Source: Rhizophlyctis rosea (lineage: Eukaryota; Chytridiomycota; Chytridiomycetes; Rhizophlyctidales; Rhizophlyctidaceae). From it: a stretch of DNA of 64,000 nt. The notes below the pieces were generated by a model, which was not told the DNA's origin, made no database searches, and saw nothing but the letters and a program-made list of their open reading frames with translations. Each line of letters begins with the position of its first letter. Within the stretch, counting starts at the first letter, position 1. The translations under genes and the position numbers were made by a program. The stretch lies in NCBI GenBank assembly GCA_027596075.1, contig JADGJC010000204.1, forward strand, positions 1,629 through 65,628. Direction: 5' to 3'. Below are positions 1-12,100 of the stretch, in pieces.

Positions 1-77
1 CAACCCCCGTTGTCCCCCCTTCCTCTTTTTCCCCTTGCTCCCCTTCCCTCACCTTCTCCCGACCAACTCTTCATTAG

Positions 78-1241
78 GTAGCACAACACCTCTGCGACAG
101 CTACGGCGACCGCGCCTGGGCCGTCGCCTCAATGGCAACACTAACACATAAACGGTGGCCGGTGTATGGCAAACGCCTGAGTTTTGCGTATCCGTATATT
201 GAGGCGGAGGTCCGGTATGCGGTTCGGAGGGAGTATGCTTGTACTGTCGTGGTAAGTTGAGGTGTTATTTGCCTTTTTGTGTTTGGAGGGTTTTTTTGGG
301 GAGAGGGTTCGCTGATTAGGTGGTTTTGGAATGATATGGGACATAGGATGTTATTGCGAGACGCACACGATTGGCATTCCTAAACGCCGAAGCGACACTC
401 GAAGCCCTGCCACGTATCATCAACATCATGGCATCCGAACTAGACTGGTCCGATTCCCGCAAATCCCACGAACTCCACACGGCAACAATCTTCCTCTCCT
501 CCATGGGTCTTTCACCTCACTCCTCCTCCTCCTCCGACGTTCTTCCCCTCCCTACACTCCCATCTTCGCCGACCAGTCCACCAACAGTGGGGCAGAAGGA
601 GACGACAATAGATCCGACGGGAACGGGATTGACGATTGGAGGTGATCAGAGGGAGTTTTCGCGCGCGATGTTTACGCCGTATGAGTTGGAGATGTATAGG
701 GGGGAGTTTGAGAGGTTGGATGGGGATGGGGATGGGTGTATTCGGGGGAGGGATCTTCGAAAAGTAAGTCGTATCACTCATTGATTCATTCACTTTCCCT
801 TCTGGGATGTTGACGCGGGGTATTTATTGATGATGATGCGATAGGTGTTGAAACGCGTCGGATTGGAAATGAGCGAAGAAGATGTTGAAGCCGTTATAAA
901 AGAAGTGGATTTGGATGGGAGTGGTGGGGTGGAGTTTAAGGAATTTTTGGAGGTTAGTGTTTTGTTTGTTTTTCTTTTTTTTTTCTTTGGTCCCTTGTTT
1001 TCGGCCTTCGCACCGCTTGCGTGTTCTCCCCCCCTCCCGCGTTTGTGGAATACATATTCATATGGTTTTTGATCGAATGGCTTCTTCTTTTTGATTACAG
1101 GTATTGGCAGCCGTGAAAGAGATACGTAGTCGGAGCCGGTTTGCGAGGATTGTGGCGGCTTATGAGGATAAGGAGCGGAGGCAGAGGGAGAGGAGGGGGG
1201 TTGGTGGGGAGGGGGTTGAGTGGAGTGGTGGGGGGGTTTAG
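78..1241 (+). CDS. GUT2: FAD-dependent glycerol-3-phosphate dehydrogenase, mitochondrial (3' part), with C-terminal EF hands
   Basis: This is the C-terminal part of the inner-membrane enzyme that oxidises glycerol-3-phosphate to dihydroxyacetone phosphate and passes electrons to ubiquinone; the FAD-binding part lies upstream of the window. Exons are 78-251, 347-763, 845-952 and 1101-1241; 1-77 is the end of a pyrimidine-rich intron closing at TTAG. Exon 1 reads HLCDSYGDRAWAVAS and later YIEAEVRYAVRREYACT. It continues into DVIARRTRLAFLNAEATLE, the family's conserved C-terminal block. Two EF-hand loops follow: DGDGDGCIRGRD (position 12 is Asp instead of Glu) and DLDGSGGVEFKE, which is canonical. 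They suggest calcium regulation, as in animal GPD2. A 46-codon last exon ends in a Gly/Arg-rich tail at TAG 1239-1241. Each intron falls in phase 0. The region between core and EF hands is Ser/Pro-rich and longer than in animals. The identification is strong; the full gene length cannot be seen. Confidence 0.93.
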
Positions 1242-1329
1242 GAGTGGGTTTTGGGAGGAGGTCGGGGGCAGGGGGTGGGAGGGGCTGGGGGTTTTCCGTC
1301 TAAAAAAATTGTAATTTAGTGGTGCTAGA

Positions 1330-2290
1330 AAGGTTTTTGTGCAATATAGATGGTATCAAGGATGACAGTAGTGAAGCTGTTGTTTGGATCAGTTGATGGT
1401 GTGGAGGATTTGCTTTGAGGCATTTTGGTGCGGCAATTACGCGCAGTGTACTCCCATTCCCCAACACCGGAGTTCGCTCTTATTTTTACCATTTCACTCT
1501 CAGCGTTGGATGACAGTGTCCATCCACCCCAATTTCTGTCATGCCGAGGGTATCATTAACAATAAGGCCCCTGACCGAGGTTTGGTGAAGCATTGTGGAT
1601 GCGCAGCGATTATAGGGTAGTGCACTACCAATGCCCAGAGTCCTGCTTTCCTTTTTTTTCTTTTTACGCCCGAGCAATCGATTATGATTACATTCTAGGT
1701 ATATTATTCTACTTCGTGCCGAGAGTGTCATCGGCAAGAGGATCGACCAAATATCTATGTAGGGTGTCGCTGGATATCTTCCTCATGATGCAGACGGCCG
1801 ACTTTGTGTTCTGTTTTGTCTTTTTTTTTTTTCTGGACGTAAATCCAAACAAAGGAACTTCGCCGGATGGGGTGGAAATAAAGTGATGGAGGGAGTTCGA
1901 GATGGGAGGCGGAAAGCGGGAAAAAGAAAGCACATAATTCACAATACATACAATACTACTGAAGTTGGGCAGCTCTCCCAAGATTCAGATATGCTGCTTC
2001 GCTTCCCGACTTGGCGATGCATCACCAAAGGTCTGTGTAAAGTGGACGACAGTACGCCAGATCATGCCGGAGCTTATGCAGAGAAACAATATTCAGCCGT
2101 ACTCATACGGAATTCCTTCTCATCATGCAACCTTGCACTGCTTGGGAAGTGGGTCTGGGGACGAACTGAACTAAACTTCATCCGAGAGTACAGGACTTCC
2201 CAGTGGGATTACCATCCTCAGAGTACGGAACTTCTCAGAAGGATGATTCACCATCATTGCCAAGAGCCGAATTTTTGATGATTTAAGTCA
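1330..2290 (+). repeat. Diverged dispersed repeat, copy A
   Basis: This segment shares a colinear series of short near-matches with 3540-4215 in the same orientation. Shared blocks include GTGCAA-ATAGATGG (1340 / 3550), TGGATGCGCAGC (1597 / 3613), GAGTCCTGC versus GAATCCTCTGC (1638 / 3655), GTCTGTGT (2031 / 4003), GGGAAGTGGG (2143 / 4119) and AGAAGGATGAT followed by CATTGCCAAGA or TATTGCAAAGA (2237 / 4179). A second weaker CATTTCACTCT match at 1492 suggests an internal duplication or insertion in this copy. No coding capacity is evident. The family is unknown; it may be an old transposon or segmental duplicate. Confidence 0.55.
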
Positions 2291-3131
2291 TTTACATGTG
2301 AATGTTGAGATATTGCGATTGATCATACTTGTGTTGCGCAGTGTGTGGGTAGGAACCCATCGTTAGCGAAATGCCAGTTTCGTGACAGAGCTTTTTTTTT
2401 TTGGCGGGGTATCCGATTTTTGAACCCAACCCCCCTGCTGGAGTTCCGTTACATCATCTAACACAATGGACGGCGGGAGAGTGGTTTCATCCGGATAAGT
2501 CCCCAGCGGTTGTGTTGTTGAGGCTGGTTGGGACTCGATTCTTGGTCATTTGACGGATTTTTCATTCAGAAGACTTGTTATCTTCGAACATGCAAAAATT
2601 GACAGGCCGGACATGAGGACATGAATCGCATCATATTAGCAGAAGGCCCAAGGTATCTATAGCAAATCGACTGCTGTTCCAAAATGTCCGACATGATAAG
2701 AGAACCTCTTCACCCTCTTCACATCCGAAGTGATGTGCCGAGATTGCCAAATTTTTGCTCTACCACATCTCAAATCCGACCCCCCCTTCCTCAGCCATCT
2801 GCAGACCCCAACGTCGGCAGACATCTGCGGTGGGTGGTCGAGTCACATCTTTGAACCATTTGGCTCCGGACGACCGTCTTTGAAGCCTCATGGGCATCCA
2901 TCCTGCAGGTGGCTTTAATTGTCTGCTGTGAGTTCATCTGGGGCAACTGAATCTGAGTTATTGGATACGCGTCTGTTTCATTTGTCTGCATGCACCTCCG
3001 ATGCAGCACAACGCTGGTTGTATAATGGATAGTACAGTTATGGACTTTGAGATTTTCGGAGCCTCGAAGCTGGTGGCACAGTGAGCAACTGCTGGTGATG
3101 ATGCGTCATTGATGATAACATTCTCAAGAAA

Positions 3132-3215
3132 GCAGCGTGGCAGAGTTGGTAGTGACGCGTTCCAGTTGGGAACACATTTCAGAGCCGCCGGTTCAACCCC
3201 CATTGACACCTTTTT
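3132..3215 (+). other. tRNA-like element with pol III promoter boxes
   Basis: TGGCAGAGTTGG at about 3138-3149 fits the box A consensus TRGYNNARNNGG. GGTTCAACCCC at about 3190-3200 fits box B. The spacing is normal for a tRNA, and a T5 run at about 3211-3215 could terminate pol III. A short hairpin (GTTC..GAAC) lies where an anticodon stem would be, but acceptor and T stems do not pair well. I read it as a tRNA relic or a tRNA-derived short element, not a functional tRNA. Confidence 0.3.
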
Positions 3216-3539
3216 CCCCAACCACACTAATTTGGTCTACAGACATCTGGGCGGCAGACGCCAGAAGCCCTACCGATGGCGCTCTACATTAGACAGCATT
3301 TGGCCATCTAGGGAAGAGAAGCAAAGTGCAACCATCGTTACTAGTGGCACAATTTGTGATGCACCACCGCACAAATTTGACTAGGGGATCTTCACAAGCG
3401 CTTCAGGCAAAGTTGTCTACACGAATCATTTAAACATTCGGCATTCAACATCCTCAGGGCTTCCCATTCAGTTTCTTTTCCTGCGTCCATAAAGGGAAGA
3501 GACAACATCTAGTGCGCATCCTCAGGGGTAGATCACGAG

Positions 3540-4215
3540 GTTCTTTTTTGTGCAACATAGATGGAATGAGATTTACTGGCATTGACGACTAGGCACGGAG
3601 GTATAAGGGCGGTGGATGCGCAGCAATCGTACGCACTCCAACTCACAATTCCAGAATCCTCTGCCTCTTCCATTTTTTTACATTTCACTCTGGAGATTCG
3701 ATGAAAGTGTCAAGTCGGGCCATTGTGTGTTGCACCGAGAGCGTTGTCAGAAATGAGATTGATGAAATTTGGGTGGACCATCACTGATATTTCTTCATGG
3801 CGTCGACAGTTGGGGCATTGTGGCCTTTGTTTGCCCCTGGCGACGCCCTTGAACCAGGAATTTCGACCTTTTTATCGCGAATTCAGCAAGATAGGGAAAA
3901 AAGTTGGAACAGAATCACGCAGAAGGCATGGTTGATATAATGCTTCTGAAAACGGGCAGGCTCCAAGCCTTCTAAGTCTCCGATTGCGAGTTCATACCAA
4001 AATGTCTGTGTCAAGGATACCGACAAATGCCGAAACGCACCGCGTCGAGCAAAAAGGGGAATGCTGACTCGGATATGCAAACATCGAAGTCTTCCCATCG
4101 GGCAATGTTCCAACTCGTGGGGAAGTGGGATGGTGACGTAGCTGAATCGAAATTATGTTGACTTGACAGGATTTCCCAGAAGGATGATCAATACTATTGC
4201 AAAGAAAGTGGGGTT
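3540..4215 (+). repeat. Diverged dispersed repeat, copy B
   Basis: Partner of the repeat at 1330-2290: same orientation, same order of matching blocks, with a different internal insertion/deletion pattern. The best-preserved end is 4100-4215, where GGGGAAGTGGGATGGTGACG and the following AGAAGGATGATCAATACTAT parallel 2140-2260. Divergence is high, so this is an old duplication. No coding capacity is seen in it. Confidence 0.55.
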
Positions 4216-7200
4216 CATTCAAACAGACGGCATGTACCTCAAGCACAGCACTTATCCCAATAAACGCGATCGACATTGTTCATGGAGTCGGTTGGGAGTC
4301 TGTACGTGTTCATTTGACAGATTTACAACAGTACATCTTCAACTTCCTCAGAATGTCGATACTCGAATGGGCACAAAATACGGAAGTTTTCAAGGCGAAG
4401 ATTTGCTGCCTCACGTTCTTTGAGTCATCCAAGCCATCTATTGCAACTTGGGGGTCGCTCTGTCAAATGAAAAGATTCCCCATTTGAACTGCTGTGGCCC
4501 GCTCACCGATTCTTCACTGTTCCACTGCCAGAAGGTGACCATGTTTCTGCATGGACCCCGTCCAAATGCGGATCATTTAACTTAATGATTTCGTCGTTAG
4601 ATGTCCTTATTGCTCGACCCGGTTGCTTTTACTCCGTGCTCGCATCCACCGATGGAGTCCCTCCAGCTGAAGAAGGGTTGACCTTCGCAGCACTAAACAC
4701 ACCCGGCTGAGGAACAGAGGGAAGCCCACTGGTGAGCGATGGAGTACGGGTTATCAGCGTGGACGTCTGCGAAAGGCATTGAGATGATGGGTATGAACTG
4801 GTATGGAGCGATCATAAGGGCTCCAGTCCCATCTACCATGATGATCTGTGGATGTTGCTTTCTGCATTTCATGGCAAGGCTCCAAGTGCTCAGGAACTAT
4901 AGTTTGACATATAGTTTGACAACTTCGCCATCCATGATTGGAAGTTCGTAGAAATTGAACGACACAGAAGCGGGCATAAAGAGGGATGCAGTACGGGCTG
5001 TTACTGTAGAGAATGCAGGTGGAGGGGTTGTAGGTTTAGACTACCTTGGGTGGGGAGTTTAGGTTAGCTGCGGGGCTGGAACCCCAAGTGCGTCCCCTCT
5101 TCTATCCCTCTTCATGCCCGCTTCTATTCCTTCGTATGCAACTTGCCCTTTCCTTTTTAGCCGGGTTTGGTCTCAGCAAGTGGAAATTTCCGGTGCAACT
5201 GATTTTCCAAATCTTGTAAGAACCGGCCGGCATAGAGAATCCCTTCGATCGAGAATCAGTGGACGTCCTCTCGATCCGCCACATCCATACCTCTACTTGC
5301 TTTTTCGGTGCATGGGGAAAGTGACATTGGTAAGATCTTCAAAGGACAGGTCGGAAATCGGCCAGATTTGGCACCCCAAGTTCTTCGTCAACTGCGCGAA
5401 GTGTTGAAGCGCATCAGACTTCGCAGTCCACAAACTTGCAGGCTGATGTCCAGCAAAAGCTTTGCCTCCTGCGCAAGTGGTTTGAGTTTACGCATATTTC
5501 CTGCAGTGTTGAAGGGAGGGGGAGATAAGTAGAGCGGCACGGGCTCCACTCGCCGTGCTGATTGCATTACTATTGATGAATGCCTTTTCTTCCCGAGGAG
5601 GCATCATTACCGATACAAATTGTTATGTATACACCACTGGGGTGCGGATGACGTCATTGGTTGCTCAAATTCAAAAAAAGGAAGAAAATTTGGATTTCAC
5701 ACGCTGAGACTTATGCCTGAAGGCTTGATGACCAAAGAGCTGCTTTGGCATCATTGCATTCAGTTGCATTGCTGCAGCTCATGCGGCGAATTCAGCTAAA
5801 TTCGGCGGCTGGGAAACTTCTACTCATTTACGATTGAAGTGGATATATGACATATTAAGAGGGGACTTTGGGGTTCCGTGCAAGGGTGAGGGTCAGTATG
5901 GCTACAAATGCGCATCAATCAAATGTTTCGCTACTCTGCCTCCAGCTGTCGGCCTTTTGGAATGCTGGCCATACGTATGGCCTCCTCCTTGCCTCTGTGA
6001 GAATCATCTCCTCAGCGACTCATTGCGCTGACTTCCAAGCGCGATGCAAAAAGTGAAGAAACACCGCCGCTGTCGTACTCGTAGTACTTCAAGTTGTGGA
6101 GGCATCTCCGAGAGTGAAATGAAAACTCAGGCAGGAGTGTCCCTCGAGCACTCCTTGTTTGAGTGCTCAACCCGTTTAGGGTTTAAGGCGCGCGAGGAGC
6201 ACTTTTTCGCAGATGGGGAAGTTTTGGAACGAGAAACCCCAGTCGTGACTACGGTGTTAATCCACTTTAACTGGTCTACGAGCATGGTCCATACTTGCAT
6301 CCTTCACAATTGGTGGATGCAAGCAATCAGATTAAATTGTCGCTCTCACCAGGCGGCTTTGGACGTAACTCAGAAGTCCGACACAGGACTGCACTTTTTC
6401 GCATGTGGGGTAGATGAAAATGTGCACATCCGATCCAGGCGTTGATCTTGTGGAGGAAAAAAATGCAATTGCTGCGCAATGTGTTTGGTATGAGTCGATG
6501 GGTGCCTTGAATATAGGTATGTCATGACCGTGACATACATGATATGCACAAACCGGATCGCCATCGAGAGACCATGGACTGCACATACGGATTTCCCAGC
6601 CCCTATCCTACCCCCTTTTCAGCATCCAAAGTGGGGAACGTTTGATCAACCCACAAACATGTCCCGACAGTGAAAATGATCCGGTTGACGAGCCCGCCAA
6701 CAGAAGTTTTCAACAAAGTGAGATAACCAGAGTGCCGAGTATTCTCGCGGTAAATAATCCAGTAACTTTCAGAAAAACAAAAAGTCTGGGGGTTCTCTCT
6801 TGATGCTCCGATGGTTGTCCTTGCTCAACAATCAGGCAGACGACTTGGTTGCGAAGCTGTGTCAAGTGTCGTAAATGGTGGTCACTCCCAGATGAATGGC
6901 TTCGCCGACTCGGCCCGCCTGGAAGGCAAAAAAGCATTTGACGGAGATTACTTGAACGTCAGAGATACGTATTCCAATGGCGCTTGCTCCCGACCGCAAC
7001 GGCGGATGTCAAGGAAAAGACCGATCATTGGTCCTGTAGTCATCGCAATCCTAGTGTGAAGACGCGACTTTTCAGATCGCCGAACTGCTCCCTAAATGGC
7101 TGCAGTGATGGAAGCGTAAAAACCATCATGATTTGCATCGTGAGGCCGTGTCCACTGTGTCCGGTTGATACCATGGCCGTCGTAAAGGCCATTCGCTTCG

Positions 7201-8268
7201 ATTTCTCATGCGCCGCAGTCAATTTTTTATCACCCGCATGTTGAAGTCCAAATGGTCCTGTTAAGAATGTCTGAATCCGTCGCAACCCGTATGTCATCAC
7301 AAAGCCTGGTTCTAATATGCTCCGCTGAAGTTTGTGCATCACTTGCTCATCAACTGACATGTCCACTCGGCAGTGGGATTTGGTGGAGCAGCGCCGACGC
7401 GAGGGAGTGAGTGAAGGGTCCGATTCCTTATGTTCTCATTGCGACAACCTTAGATGGCGACCTTGTTTCGCTCAAGTGGGGTTGATACTGGCTTGGAAAG
7501 GAACCGCACCTTGGGGACATACACGTGCTTGGATGGTGCACTTGGTGACATAGTAGTACGAAATGGGGAAAAAGAAAATTACAGGGGATTATATAGTATA
7601 ACTAGTATAAATAAACCTCCTAGAGTATGATTAGCAGATCGTGCGCTCAAACTGCGCTCATAAACAAAGGACTGTATTTGCTGGAATACATCAAGGTGGG
7701 AAGAAAGTACAGGGGTAGCGTAGGCAGTGTAGGCGCCATATCAGATGTTACAGCAGCGGAGGCAAAAAGCAAATGCAATCGGTGATATCCAAACAAGTGA
7801 CAACCGCCATGGAGAGTGTGCCCCCATTCTGTTCACAAGACTCAAGGTATGTTCTTCTCATCCGTTAGATTGAAAGTCGATGCATGAAACAGTGGAGTTT
7901 GAACTAAGGGTTGTTGTCCACGCGAATGAACATGATTCCACAAGTTCATCATCAGTTTTGATGAATCATGGCCGCCTTCTACCTAACGAGCGATCCGATG
8001 GGAGTTTGTGGTTGTATGACATCTGCCTTCGTCTTTTTCATGAAAGTCTGTCATGTAAAGATGACACGAGCTAAAAATGACACCCAGATCTCAAAGTCGA
8101 GTACTGGATATATTGGCATGGACGGTGGCATCACCACAGTTGACTGCCTTCTTCTTAAGTGCGTCAATACCGCTGGAGTCAGCTGTAGAATTAGGGTAGT
8201 GGGGGGTGCATTAGAATGGAAAAACAAGGCGGAGAATTGGACCAGATGATTCGTGTGCGACATCGTCA

Positions 8269-8290
8269 GCGATCTTTCCGGAAAGATCGC
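8269..8290. repeat. Perfect 22-bp palindrome without a loop
   Basis: The half-site GCGATCTTTCC is followed directly by its reverse complement GGAAAGATCGC. There is no mismatch and no spacer. It could be a dimeric protein-binding site, a cruciform or a mobile-element scar; nothing nearby decides which. Confidence 0.7.
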
Positions 8291-9133
8291 CGTTGGGCAT
8301 GGTGCCTTATACGGGATGTAAACTGACGAACTCAAGACGTAACCGGATTAACCATGATGAACCGTGAGACTGGGCTTGATGATGGTAGCTGAACAGTGGC
8401 ATGGAAGGTAGGATGTTTACCACACAACTCCCGCTGTTGTCATTTGATGAACTCATGGTGCAAATTTGAATTCCCCTCAGGTGCAAATTTGAAGGGATTT
8501 CGTTTTGACTGTTGAAATCTATTGAAAGAGAATGACACCAGCACCAACTCGTCCATCCAAAAGGAGGCTCGTCGCATCTCAAGGATCACTAAAAGCTTTG
8601 AGTAAAAACGAAGAGCTGTGAACATAAATGGAGCAGACCGCCAAAAACCAACCGGATCAACGCCTCAGACTCATGGAGATATTTCCGCATCAAAAGATTC
8701 CGCCAAATTCGATTCGACCTTGCCAAATGGTGACGACGCTTCTTTTTCAGCCCAGTGCAAGAAGATTTGCATCCTTACCAAGTCTACCAGTCCTTGAAAC
8801 ACAACGAAGGCAAATGTCAAGTGCACAAAATTGGTCTTGCATTGCCGACAGTCCATTGCCCCGAAGGACTGCCGTCCAGCGAACGGAGATTGGCTCAAGC
8901 TCAAATCACAATGGAGTCCCCATGGCAATAAACTTTCTGCCAACTCGTTTCTCACGAAAGGTACACATTCACAGAAAACAAAAGAGACCGAAACAGGGTC
9001 AAGTTTACGCGACCACAATTTGATATAGCAAAGCAATGCAAATTGATTCATAGACACAAATCACAATCGGAGCAAATCATCCCTACAACATGCAAAAGCC
9101 CCCACTGCAACACCCTCTCCACCCTCCCTCCAA

Positions 9134-12100
9134 CTACTTCCCCTTCTTAACAGCATCCGCCCACCCACCCTTTAGCAGCGGAGGCGCCACCTGATCCCCT
9201 CCACCAACACGAACTCGCACCGTACGACCCTTCAACCCCCTACCGCCTCCACTACGCTTAGGAGTAACAGGCCACCGTTGAGCACTCACACCCCTCCCTT
9301 CCGTGCCTACACGTTGAATGCTCCACGGCGCGGCCTCCGCAGCTTGGGCGATCTCAGGAGGAGTGGTGGCGTAGTCTTGGTTGATGCTTGCGGTGTGATG
9401 GGGTGGGTCGCGCATGACGTCGCCGCCTGCAACTTGTCCGCCGACACTCTGACCGCACTCCGAGCAATGGATAGCTTGCGTGGACCGACTGCTTTCACTT
9501 ATCGTGAACTAATAGGTTTCAATGAGTGAACAACTGGCGCGTGTCGACATATATCAAAATGAGACTCATACTCACAATATGACCGTTGGGACATTGGAAC
9601 CAACGATCTATATGGCAAGGAATGCGATGCCAAATGAGCAATAGCAATCGACCATCCTGTTGATCACAAACACCTACCAGAAGCCCTACACTCCCTCCTC
9701 CCAACTCTGAACACCCCACCACCATCCACCCTCCCCACATTTCTCTTCACGCCATTAACCCTCCCCATCAATCCCTCCTTCCCCTCCCTAACCCTCCCAA
9801 CCTCCTCCGCAATCTCCACCTCATCAACCTCGCAAATCCCCTCATGCACAAGACTCTGCCCCTTAGCCAACCCCGTCTCAACCGCAAAATCAACCCCCTC
9901 CGCAACCGTCATTCGTACGACAGGGTCCGTCCAATCGAGGACAAAGCCACCAGGTGCTATGTGCGTTCCTGCGACGAGGTTTGCGTAGTCGAGGTAGATA
10001 GAGAGACGGAGCGTGTCGATGTGTGCGAGGAGGAGGTGGAGTTGGATTTCTTGGCGCGTTAGGAGGCGGGCGGAGCAGGTTTCGCAGAGCTTGAGTGCCG
10101 TTTCCTCGCATTGGTGGAGGAGAGTAAGCGCTACCAAGATCCACGCCCGTCTCGCCGTCTTCGCTGCCACGTCTCGCTTATCATTGGCATTCAACCCCAC
10201 CAAAACTTTCCCAACAATAACCTCAACCAACCCAAAATCCAACGCCACCATATCGATAGAACTCTCAACCCCCAACATAACATCCGGCCTCGCCACCGCC
10301 TTCGAAACCAACTCCGCCTTCCGCGCCCCGGGATGAACCCAAACACTCCTCTTCGCCCCGCCCACCTCCTTCTCCCTTCGCCCAACATTCTCCCAAACAT
10401 CCACATCGCCCCCCTGCACAATCTCCCAAACCCCCCTCAAAGGCCCATTCTCGACCGCCAACCTCACAACATTAAAATCCCTCCAAAGCCCCTCAACACC
10501 CACACAACACCTAACCCAACACCTCAAATCCTCAACCGAAACCCCAGCACCCCACAAAACCTTCAACAAATGATGATGTCCCTTCCCTTCTAAACTCCAC
10601 CCTCTCCCCCCCCCCCCCCCCACCCAACCCCCAAACAAAAACCCCCCCCCCACAAAAAAAAACACCGAAGAACCAACAACCACTGCAGCCAAAACCACCC
10701 CACCAAAAACCCCCAGCANNNNNNNNNNTACCCCATTCCAAATCCCGCCTCCCCAACATCACTACCAAGTCTCTCCATAGCACCCTTGAACGCAACTTCA
10801 CCCCTCCTCAACCGCTCCTCAACCCTCATCACAAACTTTTTCACCGAAACATCCACAACGACCTTCCCCAAAACCCTCCCATACCGCCTCACATCCACTC
10901 CCCGAATCGGAAGCTTGCACCAAGGACATCGCGGAACCGTACGCGTCACCTCAGCAGGGAGGTCAAGGACACGCGTATACGTCCCCCTCACCGGCCCCTC
11001 GGCGTAGAAATTCGTCATACCCATGATCCCGTCCAACGTCTCGTACGTGAACATGTGTCCGCACCCGAGGACGATGCAGGGTTTTTTGTTGAGGTCGGTG
11101 TCGCGGAAGGATTTGAGTTCGTAGAGGTCGACGCGGAGGGATTTGGTGCTTTGCGGGCCGCAGGTTTGGCAGAATGTTGCGATGGGACAGGGTTCGCCGC
11201 ATACTCCTGGGCCTGTGGGTTCGTTGCATGTTATTGATGAGTCAAATAAGCACTTATCTGTTGTCGCAATCTTTTGCGATTTATATGCTCTCCACCCACA
11301 CTGATGACCACACGTCAACTTCTTCTCACAGCGTCGGTTGCATGGAAGGCGAGTGCCTATGAAACATCAAGGCGTCATTGATTCATTCCAACTACAGCGA
11401 AGAAAACATAGAGAATACATGAACAAACTTACAAGGCGCACCACAAGGAACCAAACACTCTGCCTCATGCGGACACCTCCACTCGCACTCCTCCTTACAA
11501 ACCTGACAAGACATCTTACACTTCAACCCACACTTCGAATGCACACACTCAATCAAACACTCCTGTTCACACGGCGGACATGGCGTGTTGGGGTGGCAGG
11601 TTGCGTCGCACCTATGACGATGGAAACAGAGCAACTCGCTGTCAGTTATATATCCAAAAATGAAAAACGGACTATCGAAGCGAGATTTACCGATGCCCAC
11701 AAAACAAATCCCTCCCACACTTAACCCTACACCCCCCCGCATGCCTCCCACCCCCACCAGCACCCTCCGCTTCCTCCTTCCCAACACCACACTCCCAACA
11801 CTCCCACAAACAAGCATGCCCGCACCCCAACAAAACCCCACAAAGCGCAGCACACCGCACACCTTCCTCCCCCCTCCAACACTCCACCTGCACCACATGT
11901 CCGCATTGCTCTAGTCGTTTCTCGACGAGGGTCTTGCAGAGAAGAAGGGATGGGTTGCGCATGTCGATGCACCGTGGAGAGGAATATATGTGTCCGCAAG
12001 CAAGCGTGACGTCCACGACGTATGCGTGGCAGGGACCACAGGGCTGGGAGCAAGGGTGCGTACAGCGGTGGTTGCAAGGAGTGTGGATCTTGAGACAGGG

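Larger units (their letters stand above)
1242..9133. other. Gene-free stretch between the dehydrogenase and the ZNFX1-like gene
   Basis: Nearly 8 kb with only short open frames, none having codon pattern, domain or splice continuity that I can support. Composition is balanced and of high complexity, unlike the skewed exons on either side. It contains the two diverged repeat copies, the pol III-like element and the palindrome listed separately. It also has a 14-bp direct repeat (GGTGCAAATTTGAA) at 8457 and 8480, and a short repeat of ATAGTTTGAC near 4900-4920. The rest shows nothing I recognise. Confidence 0.6.

Noticed and set aside
10111..10593. 160-codon plus-strand frame
   Set aside because: Antisense shadow of the C-terminal helicase-gene exon. 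Its likeness to a minus-strand frame at 57967-58242 led to the captured-fragment finding but is itself non-coding.
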